Shown: positions 1 through 5,286 of the stretch, piece after piece
Position numbering within the stretch: position 1 is the stretch's first letter
Layout of the letters: every line of letters begins with the position of its first letter
Assembly: GCA_900770805.1 (NCBI GenBank)
Contig: CAAGLP010000065.1
Coordinates: forward strand, 1-5,371
Direction: 5' to 3'
Length of the DNA stretch: 5,371 bases
DNA from: an uncultured Paraprevotella sp.
Lineage (GTDB): Bacteria; Bacteroidota; Bacteroidia; Bacteroidales; Bacteroidaceae
The notes under the pieces: model-generated
The model's database searches: none
What the model saw: the letters and a program-made list of their open reading frames with translations, nothing else
What the model was told of the DNA's origin: nothing
Translations under genes and position numbers: made by a program

Positions 1-419
1 CCAGGAGTGGTCTTACGGGTATCCAACACACGGGTCTTGGTACCGGCATCGATAAGAGCCTGCTGATACTTATTGGTCATGGTGGCTATACCAGACATAC
101 GCTGAAGGATATTCAGCATCAAACGTTCTGTTTGCAAAAGGCTCTGTTCCTTACCCTTCACGCTCATCACAATATCACCAGGCTTAACATGTGCACCATC
201 CTCAATGTATACCTCCACTTCCATAGTGGGATCGAAGCGGTGAAAAACCTGCTTGGCTATCTCCACACCAGCGAAGATACCCTCTTCCTTAATCAATAAC
301 TTGCTTTCGCCCATGCTATCTGCTGGGATACAGCACAATGTGGTGTGATCACCATCACCTATATCCTCGCTGAAAGCAAGGTCAATAAGTCTCTCGTTCA
401 ATTCTTCTACGCTCAACAT
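1..419 (-). CDS. nadC: Nicotinate-nucleotide pyrophosphorylase (carboxylating), N-terminal part; cut by the window edge
   Basis: Quinolinate phosphoribosyltransferase is the cytosolic enzyme that turns quinolinate and PRPP into nicotinate mononucleotide, CO2 and pyrophosphate in de novo NAD synthesis. Translating the minus strand from the ATG at 419-417 gives 139 full codons with no stop. The N-terminal domain includes EDIGDGDHTT (residues 18-27) and the GIFAGVEIAKQVF segment (47-59), where this family swivels over the active site. LLQTERLMLNILQRMSGIAT (94-113) matches the family signature around the substrate-binding Arg/Glu, and the visible part ends in DTRKTTP, the conserved DTRKTTPG motif that opens the barrel domain. 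Family members have about 280 residues, so roughly half is present. The start lies 25 nt after the rlmH stop with no Shine-Dalgarno sequence, only an A/T-rich stretch. It is the fourth gene of the apparent pepD operon. The family assignment is secure; completeness of the C-terminal half cannot be judged. Confidence 0.96.
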   Translation of the reverse strand, partial: MLSVEELNERLIDLAFSEDIGDGDHTTLCCIPADSMGESKLLIKEEGIFAGVEIAKQVFHRFDPTMEVEVYIEDGAHVKPGDIVMSVKGKEQSLLQTERLMLNILQRMSGIATMTNKYQQALIDAGTKTRVLDTRKTTP

Positions 420-444
420 ATTGTTTATGTATTTATTATTGTTA

Positions 445-918
445 TTACTCGTGATGATATGGTTCTCCATTCAGTATTGTCATGGCACGATATACCTGCT
501 CTACGAAAAGCAAACGTATCATCTGGTGGGACAGAGTCATCTGCGATAGAGAAATCTTCTCATCTGCTCTGTCATAGACAGCAGGTGCAAAACCATAAGG
601 GCCACCTACTATACACAACAGGCGTTTGGTACCAGAAAGCATCTTCTTCTGCATCCACGAGGCAAACTCAACACTACGTCTCTCTACACCATGTTCATCA
701 AGGAGCACCACCCTATCACCGGGTTGTATACGAGATAGTATCAATGACGCCTCCGCCTCCTTCTGTTGGGATTCAGACAAGGCCTTTGTCTGGCGAAGTT
801 CAGGTATAACTTCAATATCCGTAGGCAGGTAATGTTTCAGGCGAGCCAGATATTCATCCACCAAAGCAATGATATGCTTGTCCGTGGTCTTGCCCACAAC
901 CAACAGTGTTACTTTCAT
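445..918 (-). CDS. rlmH: 23S rRNA (pseudouridine1915-N3)-methyltransferase RlmH
   Basis: RlmH is a small SPOUT-class, SAM-dependent enzyme that methylates pseudouridine 1915 in helix 69 of 23S rRNA on assembled 70S ribosomes. The 157-residue product matches the usual length (about 155-160). Visible family motifs are LLDEHG (72-77), the glycine-rich SAM-knot segment CIVGGPYGF (102-110), and the C-terminal block beginning ISLSQMTLSHQMIRLLF (122-138), continuing with EQVYRA (140-145) and ending in the hallmark GEPYHHE (151-157). The ATG at 918-916 overlaps the TGA stop of the upstream lipoprotein gene (ATGA). It has a strong Shine-Dalgarno sequence seven bases upstream, encoded inside that gene, which suggests coupled or re-initiating translation. 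nadC follows 25 nt downstream. Nothing is missing or disrupted; the family call is very secure. Confidence 0.97.
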   Translation of the reverse strand: MKVTLLVVGKTTDKHIIALVDEYLARLKHYLPTDIEVIPELRQTKALSESQQKEAEASLILSRIQPGDRVVLLDEHGVERRSVEFASWMQKKMLSGTKRLLCIVGGPYGFAPAVYDRADEKISLSQMTLSHQMIRLLFVEQVYRAMTILNGEPYHHE

Positions 919-2405
919 CTCTTTTCCTCCTTGTTTGCAGTGTCTTCCATGCTTTGGCGCTGAATGTTCTCATATGCGCCAATGTCAGCACGCCCATCGG
1001 CTTCACGACTTCTACCTAAACGGTCAAGAGGAAATTCCTCTGCCCAATAGATATCTGCACTATCACAGAAATGTGCCAATGTATCGGGAGTGAAGTCGTA
1101 TAGTCGTGCATAGGTATCAAAAAGCAGGAACTGACGTCCGTACGACATAGTATCTTCAGGATTCTCATAGATATTGCGCACAAAACGCACAGAGTCACCA
1201 TCGCTATACATTGTATTGAGGAAACAACGCTGGAAATGATATTGTACTGAGTCCTGGAACTTACTTTCCTTGATGAAGCTGCCAGATATAACATCATTGC
1301 CATATCCGGTAATGATACAATTGGTGAAGTATGCACGAGAAATGTCATAGAACATGGTGTCACCGTATTCCAAATCATAGTCGCTCAGCCTCAACGCCCA
1401 ACCTCTGTTGGCATCAAAGTTATAGAACTGAGCCAATGTACAGAAGGTCATCTCTACCTCTCCGCCAATCATCTGATAAAGATTGCCGAAAGCATTGCTT
1501 ATCTGAGTATTGTATGCCTTTACACGACAATTCTTTGCCCATAGCGCATTGCCACCGGTATTGTGTATCACACAATTGGCCAATTCCATATCCGTATCCT
1601 CGGCCTTTATGCCAAAGGTACTGCTATGCAAGTCAAGATATGTAAGTTTGTGCCCTGATCCATTGAGGTATACTCCACCCCATTGTTGGGGAGTATTATC
1701 ATAGGGCAGGTAATCAAACAGGTTTCCTGTTCTGTCACCACGAAAGACAACAGGTTCTTCCAAGGTACCATTTACCAACAGGGTGCCATCTACACACATA
1801 GAGGCATGCTGATGAAAATATAACTGTGTACCAGCCTCTATGGTCAGTGTGGTTCCAGAAGAGACATACAAGCTATCATATACTATCACCGGACGACGGC
1901 TTTGCAGAATTGTATCCTGATCAAAAACTCTAACCCCTCGCCAATGAAGTGCATTCTGTCCGCCAGCCATGAGCGTTACATACTGAAGTGCACCGCTTTG
2001 CAACCTGAAGCAAAGGCTATCTGTATGCATTGCAATTGTATCACCCCCCGTATCTGGCAGAGTTACCTCTACAAGAACAAAGATACTGTCATTCTTCCTA
2101 ACCTCAAAGTCAGTACCTTGACCGTCATGCAAGAACTGGCCATCCACATTTACACGGAAGGGACTATTGCCGGCATGCTTCAAACGCACTTCGCTGATGC
2201 GTAATCCACTCTCGTTGTTGTTATATACCAACAGACGCTGAGTGCTACTACTCACCGTACTGATAATGGTATCAAAACTGACAGTATCACGCCCGAATGT
2301 GAGTTGAGCCTGAGGATCAGCAGTCCACGAATCATAATCATCGCAACTGCTGACCATAGTCAGTAGTACACCTATTATATATATATATAGTGGAAATCGT
2401 TTCAA
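915..2405 (-). CDS. Lipoprotein with predicted right-handed parallel beta-helix and 'choice-of-anchor Q'-like C-terminus
   Basis: No precise function is recognised. The 496-residue product begins MKRFPLYIYIIGVLLTMVSSC, a lipoprotein signal peptide with lipobox VSSC and lipidated Cys21. The following DD may favour export to the outer membrane, which is only an inference. Residues about 33-150 look like an all-beta, Ig/ASH-like domain (TVSFDTIISTVSSSTQRLLV, then NNNESGLRISEV). Residues about 172-430 carry beta-helix rungs: AGTQLYFHQHASMCVDGTLL (191-210), PVVFRGDR (218-225), and repeated NC.I/NC.V turns (277-280, 292-295, 362-365). DRLGRSREADGRADIGAYE (461-479) matches the C-terminal motif of beta-helix proteins annotated 'choice-of-anchor Q'. 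The start read here is TTG at 2405-2403: no in-frame ATG lies between it and the stop at 2429-2427, and the next internal Met (17) would destroy the signal peptide. It lies 14 nt after pepD and overlaps rlmH by four bases. A surface polysaccharide-binding or structural role is possible but unsupported; no catalytic residues were identified. Confidence 0.85.
   Translation of the reverse strand: MKRFPLYIYIIGVLLTMVSSCDDYDSWTADPQAQLTFGRDTVSFDTIISTVSSSTQRLLVYNNNESGLRISEVRLKHAGNSPFRVNVDGQFLHDGQGTDFEVRKNDSIFVLVEVTLPDTGGDTIAMHTDSLCFRLQSGALQYVTLMAGGQNALHWRGVRVFDQDTILQSRRPVIVYDSLYVSSGTTLTIEAGTQLYFHQHASMCVDGTLLVNGTLEEPVVFRGDRTGNLFDYLPYDNTPQQWGGVYLNGSGHKLTYLDLHSSTFGIKAEDTDMELANCVIHNTGGNALWAKNCRVKAYNTQISNAFGNLYQMIGGEVEMTFCTLAQFYNFDANRGWALRLSDYDLEYGDTMFYDISRAYFTNCIITGYGNDVISGSFIKESKFQDSVQYHFQRCFLNTMYSDGDSVRFVRNIYENPEDTMSYGRQFLLFDTYARLYDFTPDTLAHFCDSADIYWAEEFPLDRLGRSREADGRADIGAYENIQRQSMEDTANKEEKR
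926..932 (-). promoter_or_regulatory. Strong Shine-Dalgarno sequence for rlmH inside the upstream gene
   Basis: Read on the minus strand, AAGGAGG (932 to 926) lies seven bases before the rlmH ATG. It is formed by the Asn-Lys-Glu-Glu codons of the lipoprotein's last residues (NKEEKR). It decides the rlmH start and stands out because pepD, the lipoprotein and nadC in the same unit have no comparable sequence. Confidence 0.8.
2376..2389. repeat. (TA)7 dinucleotide tract within signal-peptide codons
   Basis: Fourteen bases of uninterrupted alternating T and A lie in codons 6-11 (Leu-Tyr-Ile-Tyr-Ile-Ile) of the beta-helix lipoprotein gene. Gain or loss of one unit would shift the frame only a few codons after the start. 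Confidence 0.9.
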
Positions 2406-2419
2406 AACCGTTTCCGTAT

Positions 2420-3862
2420 TTAGATGTTAGCCAATATAGCCAGCAAGTGATCCCACACTAACTGCACGCTAGGAATATGCATGCGTTCATCAGGACTATG
2501 TACACCACGCATCGTGGGACCAAGGCTCACCATATCCATACCAGGGAACTTCTCACTGAAAAGGCCGCATTCAAGACCTGCATGTATTCCACCTACAAAA
2601 GGCTCCTTACCATAAAGGTTCTTATACTGCTCCACGGCAACCACCAGCAACTTGCTATTGGGATTCATCTTCCAACCTGGATAGCCTTCACCACTCAACA
2701 CTTCTGCACCAGCAAGTTCAAAAGCGGCACGGAAAGTAGCGGCCATATTATGGCGTGCGCTAAGAATACTGCTTCGCTGACTAGAATTAACCACAATTGT
2801 ATGCTCTTCTGCGTTCCTGCGGATACTAGCCAAGTTGGAACTTGTTTCCACAAGGTCGATATCCTGACACATGGCAAAAATACCGTTGTCCACAGCCTGC
2901 AAAGCAAGGATAAGGTTGCGTGTGGTCTTCTTATCCACCACGGTCTCGGGAGCCTCCACGCTTTCAAGAATAAACTCCATGGTCTTCTCTGTACGGCTAT
3001 ACTCCTCTTCCACGTCGGCCTGATAGATATTCCAGTCAACACGTATCTGCTCCTTGTAAGCATAAGGTACTGACACCACGCAAGAAGCCTCGCGAGGGAT
3101 GGCGTTGTGCAAGCCACCTGCCTGAATGTCAGCCAGACACAAATCGGTCTTAGCCTGCTGCATGTACAGGAAACGAGCGAGCAACTTATTGGCATTGGCA
3201 CGCATTTTGTTGATATCATCACCAGAATGTCCGCCGGTCAATCCTTTGATGGTCAAGCGCACAAAGAACATCCCCTCTTCCACTAGCTCATCCTCATAGT
3301 GGAATGTAGCTACGGTACGGCATCCGCCTGCACAACTCACGAAGATGTACCCCTCCTCTTCATTATCAAGGTTTACCATCATCCTGCCCTTTAGGAAATC
3401 CGAAGGCATAGCCTCAGCACCTGTCAAGCCAGTCTCCTCGTCACGGGTAAATACACACTCCAAAGGTCCATGCTTTATATCGGTGGCACGCAGAATGGCT
3501 ATCTCCATAGCACAACCGATACCATCATCGGCACCCAGTGTAGTACCTTTGGCCTTCATCCATTCGCCATCTACATACGCCTGGATAGCATCGTTATCAA
3601 AATCAAAATCAACATCGTTGTTCTTCTCGCACACCATATCCATATGACTCTGAAGAACAACTATGGGGCGATCCTCCATACCTGGAGTAGCGGGTTTGCG
3701 GATTACAACATTGCCTATATCGTCGCGCTGTGTTTCCAATCCAAGACTACGTCCAACCTCAAGCAGGTAGTCCATCATCTTGTCCTCCCTCTTCGATGGG
3801 CGGGGAACTTGATTAATCTCACTGAAGGCCTCAAATACGGAGGCAGGTTTCAATTCCATCAT
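2420..3862 (-). CDS. pepD: Aminoacyl-histidine dipeptidase (cytosol non-specific dipeptidase, peptidase family M20C)
   Basis: PepD is a cytosolic di-zinc dipeptidase that cleaves Xaa-His (carnosine-type) and many other dipeptides, in the last step of intracellular peptide breakdown. The 480-residue length matches the family (E. coli PepD is about 485). All expected metal and catalytic positions are visible: QSHMDMV (His73 ligand, Asp75), LGADDGIG (Asp112 bridging ligand), RDEETGLTGA (Glu142 as general base, Glu143 as ligand), NLDNEEEG (Asp166 ligand) and GGIHAGLECG (His427 ligand). GGHSGDDI (210-217) marks the lid/dimerisation domain, and RGVHSPDERM (452-461) is the conserved C-terminal signature. 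Two consecutive ATGs (3862-3860, 3859-3857) could serve as the start, differing by one residue; no Shine-Dalgarno sequence separates them. It is the first gene of the leftward unit, with the lipoprotein gene 14 nt downstream. The enzyme looks intact and the assignment is very secure; exact substrate preference cannot be read from sequence. Confidence 0.97.
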   Translation of the reverse strand: MMELKPASVFEAFSEINQVPRPSKREDKMMDYLLEVGRSLGLETQRDDIGNVVIRKPATPGMEDRPIVVLQSHMDMVCEKNNDVDFDFDNDAIQAYVDGEWMKAKGTTLGADDGIGCAMEIAILRATDIKHGPLECVFTRDEETGLTGAEAMPSDFLKGRMMVNLDNEEEGYIFVSCAGGCRTVATFHYEDELVEEGMFFVRLTIKGLTGGHSGDDINKMRANANKLLARFLYMQQAKTDLCLADIQAGGLHNAIPREASCVVSVPYAYKEQIRVDWNIYQADVEEEYSRTEKTMEFILESVEAPETVVDKKTTRNLILALQAVDNGIFAMCQDIDLVETSSNLASIRRNAEEHTIVVNSSQRSSILSARHNMAATFRAAFELAGAEVLSGEGYPGWKMNPNSKLLVVAVEQYKNLYGKEPFVGGIHAGLECGLFSEKFPGMDMVSLGPTMRGVHSPDERMHIPSVQLVWDHLLAILANI

Positions 3863-3920
3863 ATCCGTTTATTTGTATTGGTCGTTGATATTTAAAATAA
3901 CGCATTGCCATAGTATTTTA

Positions 3921-3952
3921 TTTGGCAGATTAGCAAATAATCACTATCTTTG
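3921..3952 (+). promoter_or_regulatory. Bacteroidota-type sigma-ABfr promoter for the small membrane protein/OmpH-like unit
   Basis: TTTG at 3921-3924 (-33 element) and TATCTTTG at 3945-3952 (-7 element, consensus TAnnTTTG) are separated by 20 bases, matching the Bacteroides consensus. Transcription would start a few bases after 3952, giving a 5' leader of roughly 35 nt before the ATG at 3995. The gap is divergent; a much weaker minus-strand candidate for pepD overlaps it (see rejected items). Confidence 0.8.
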
Positions 3953-3994
3953 CCAACCGAAACCATGACTTTGCGTCTGCAAATATACAAATAA

Positions 3995-4210
3995 ATGTTG
4001 AAAATCTTACTTCTGACGCTTGGAATTTGCGCAATCAGCATACTGCTGCTATCCATTCGGATAATTATACAAAAAGGAGGCAAATTCCGCAGCCTGCACA
4101 TCGGGCAAAGTCCTGAAATGCGAAAAAAAGGCATACACTGCGTACAGAGCATGGACAGGATGATGCGCCATCAAAGTCCATACAAAGTCAAAGAACAAAC
4201 GAACAAATAA
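3995..4210 (+). CDS. Small single-pass membrane protein of unknown function, GKF..HIGQ..EMRKKGIHC motif
   Basis: The function is not recognised. The 71-residue product has an N-terminal hydrophobic helix (about residues 3-25, MLKILLLTLGICAISILLLS onward), then a basic stretch QKGGKFR (26-32). Next is a motif-like segment HIGQSPEMRKKGIHCVQS (35-52) with His35, His48 and Cys49, and a hydrophilic tail ending VKEQTNK. The positive residues right after the helix suggest N-out/C-in topology, leaving Cys49 in the cytoplasm. From memory, short Bacteroidota proteins with this layout (one helix, then GKF..HIG....MRKRGI.C.Q..D) are common 'hypothetical proteins', which supports a real gene, but I could not run a search. 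The ATG at 3995 sits about 35 nt after a good promoter, with an A/T-rich leader and no Shine-Dalgarno sequence. The OmpH-like lipoprotein gene follows 13 nt downstream, so the two are probably co-transcribed and may both act at the envelope. Confidence 0.75.
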   Translation: MLKILLLTLGICAISILLLSIRIIIQKGGKFRSLHIGQSPEMRKKGIHCVQSMDRMMRHQSPYKVKEQTNK

Positions 4211-4223
4211 TATCAACAATAAA

Positions 4224-4805
4224 ATGAAAAAGTATCTCTTTCTGGTCATGAGCATCGCCCTGAGCCTTGCATCATGCAGTAACAACAAGGAGGCTGAAAA
4301 CGCAGAGACCGCACAAACAGCCGAAACTGAGGCAACTGATTTGCGCATAGCCTACGTTGAATTGGACAGTCTGATGAGCCAGTACCAACTCTACAAGGAT
4401 TATGAGGAAGTACTCACACGCAAAGGCACAGACATCCAGAACACACTGGCACAGAAACAACGCAAGTTGGAATCAAGTGCAACAGCTATGCAGCGCAAGT
4501 ATGAGAACAACGGTTTCCAGACACGTGATGAATTGGAGCGCGCACAGCAGAGCCTCCAGCAGCAGGAAATGGAACTCCAGCAATTGGCAGCCAAGTTGAA
4601 CAACGAATTCAACGAGGAGCAGGCACGCATCAACCAGGAAGCACGCGACAGCATACAGGCATTCCTGAAGATATACAACCAGACCAAGAAATACGATTAT
4701 GTAATGATCAAGGCCGGCGACAATTTACTTATCGCCAATCCCAAGTACAACATTACAAAGGATATCGTAACTGGTTTGAACAAGCGTTACAACGCAAAAA
4801 AGTAA
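4224..4805 (+). CDS. OmpH/Skp-family coiled-coil envelope protein with lipoprotein signal
   Basis: OmpH/Skp proteins are periplasmic chaperones that hold unfolded outer-membrane proteins in a tentacle-shaped trimer. This 193-residue protein begins MKKYLFLVMSIALSLASC, with lipobox LASC and Cys18 as the likely lipidation site, so it is probably membrane-anchored rather than soluble like E. coli Skp (161 residues). A flexible acidic linker (residues 19-39, rich in Glu, Ala, Thr and Asn) precedes the family's first strand, RIAYVELDSL (41-50). A long Gln/Glu/Lys/Arg-rich alpha-helical hairpin follows (about 55-150), and the C-terminal strands contain YDYVMIKAGDNLLIANPKYN (157-176) and end at the LNKRY helix. 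The gene ends with tandem stops (TAA TAA). It lies 13 nt after the small membrane protein gene and has no Shine-Dalgarno sequence. The family call is good; whether it acts as a chaperone is inferred from the family only. Confidence 0.88.
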   Translation: MKKYLFLVMSIALSLASCSNNKEAENAETAQTAETEATDLRIAYVELDSLMSQYQLYKDYEEVLTRKGTDIQNTLAQKQRKLESSATAMQRKYENNGFQTRDELERAQQSLQQQEMELQQLAAKLNNEFNEEQARINQEARDSIQAFLKIYNQTKKYDYVMIKAGDNLLIANPKYNITKDIVTGLNKRYNAKK

Positions 4806-4818
4806 TAAATTAGCATGT

Positions 4819-4844
4819 TATTTCTTGCACATCTCGCAGAAATA
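4819..4844. repeat. Imperfect inverted repeat overlapping the rplU promoter
   Basis: TATTTC (4819-4824) pairs with GAAATA (4839-4844), and after one bulged T, TGC (4826-4828) pairs with GCA (4836-4838), leaving a 7-base loop: nine pairs in total. It lies 13 bases after the OmpH-like stop and overlaps the -33 region of the next promoter. No T-run follows, so a terminator is doubtful; it could be an operator or chance. Confidence 0.45.
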
Positions 4845-4855
4845 CACTAACTTTG
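4824..4855 (+). promoter_or_regulatory. Bacteroidota-type promoter for rplU-rpmA
   Basis: CTTG at 4824-4827 (one mismatch from TTTG) and TAACTTTG at 4848-4855 (perfect TAnnTTTG) are 20 bases apart, the same geometry as the promoter at 3921-3952. Transcription would begin around 4859-4862, leaving a leader of about 80 nt. The ribosomal protein operon therefore probably has its own promoter rather than depending on the gene upstream. Confidence 0.8.
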
Positions 4856-4859
4856 CACC

Positions 4860-4941
4860 CGATTTATGCCGTTGAGGCTCGAAAAAGAGAACCACTAGAT
4901 GGTTCCGCCCCGCGGTCAAACCCGTTAAATAATTAATTAAA
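4860..4941 (+). promoter_or_regulatory. Structured 5' leader of rplU, candidate ribosomal-protein leader
   Basis: The leader holds two small adjacent hairpins: GAACCA (4889-4894) with TGGTTC (4900-4905), and CCGC (4905-4908) with GCGG (4912-4915). They share C4905, so they cannot both form fully. GGTT (4901-4904) could instead pair with AACC (4919-4922). Two short in-frame reading frames also fit here (4866-4898 and 4899-4928). The last 14 bases are A/T-rich, the usual Bacteroidota initiation context, with no Shine-Dalgarno sequence. Autogenous control by L21 is an inference from position only. Confidence 0.45.
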
Positions 4942-5259
4942 ATGTACGCAATCGTTGAGATTAACGGTCAGCAGTTCAAGGCTGAAGCTGGCAAGAAGCT
5001 GTTCGTACACCACATCGCTGGTGCCGAGGCTGGTCAGGCTGCTGAGTTTGAGAAAGTGTTGTTGGTAGACAACAACGGTACTATCACCGTAGGTACTCCC
5101 ACTGTAGAGGGTGCTAAGGTTGTATGTGAAGTGGTATCTCCCCTGGTAAAGGGCGACAAGGTTCTGGTATTCCACAAGAAGCGTCGCAAGGGTTACCGCA
5201 AGCTGAACGGTCACCGTCAGCAGTTCACCGAGTTGACTATCAAGGAAGTTATTGCTTAA
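4942..5259 (+). CDS. rplU: 50S ribosomal protein L21 (bL21)
   Basis: bL21 binds 23S rRNA in the large ribosomal subunit, next to L20. The 105-residue length is standard (E. coli L21 has 103). The N-terminus MYAIVEINGQQFKAEAGKKL (1-20) is the family's beta-strand signature. The central strands include EKVLLVDNNGTITVGTPTVE (37-56), and the basic RNA-binding loop KKRRKGYRKLNGHRQQFTEL (79-98) corresponds to the conserved KKRR..YRK..GHRQ.FT motif. The ATG at 4942 follows an A/T-rich stretch without a Shine-Dalgarno sequence, after its own promoter and a structured leader. rpmA follows 27 nt downstream, the near-universal L21-L27 pair. Codon choice looks biased (for example GGT and CGT/CGC), as expected for high expression, though this was judged by eye. 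The call is very secure. Confidence 0.98.
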   Translation: MYAIVEINGQQFKAEAGKKLFVHHIAGAEAGQAAEFEKVLLVDNNGTITVGTPTVEGAKVVCEVVSPLVKGDKVLVFHKKRRKGYRKLNGHRQQFTELTIKEVIA

Positions 5260-5272
5260 TCACTAAAATCAC

Positions 5273-5278
5273 AGGAGG
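5273..5278 (+). promoter_or_regulatory. Strong Shine-Dalgarno sequence for rpmA
   Basis: AGGAGG lies eight bases before the rpmA ATG at 5287, within the 27-nt gap after rplU. It fixes the rpmA start and contrasts with rplU, which has only an A/T-rich leader. Confidence 0.85.
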
Positions 5279-5286
5279 AACACAGA

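Noticed and set aside
345..809. Plus-strand 154-codon open frame over rlmH and the nadC start
   Set aside because: It lies antisense to two genes with strong family motifs, its protein is low-complexity with no recognisable domain, and no promoter was seen.
2477..3073. Plus-strand 198-codon open frame inside pepD
   Set aside because: It is antisense to the intact, motif-rich pepD and its product resembles no family; typical of an open complementary frame.
3908..3937. Possible pepD promoter on the minus strand (TTTG at 3937-3934, TACTATGG at 3915-3908)
   Set aside because: The spacing of 18 is acceptable, but the -7 element matches only four of six fixed positions of TAnnTTTG. pepD must have a promoter in this gap, but I cannot place it.
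3892..4152. Minus-strand 86-codon open frame across the divergent gap and the small membrane protein gene
   Set aside because: It is antisense to a better-supported small gene and would run through its consensus promoter; no initiation signal was seen.
3995..4210. Assignment of the small membrane protein as NqrM-like (Na+-NQR maturation)
   Set aside because: The single-helix layout is reminiscent, but NqrM carries a cluster of cysteines, whereas this protein has only Cys49 outside the helix, and no nqr genes are nearby.
4819..4844. Rho-independent terminator after the OmpH-like gene
   Set aside because: The stem is A/T-rich and bulged, has no following T-run, and overlaps the next promoter; recorded as an inverted repeat only.
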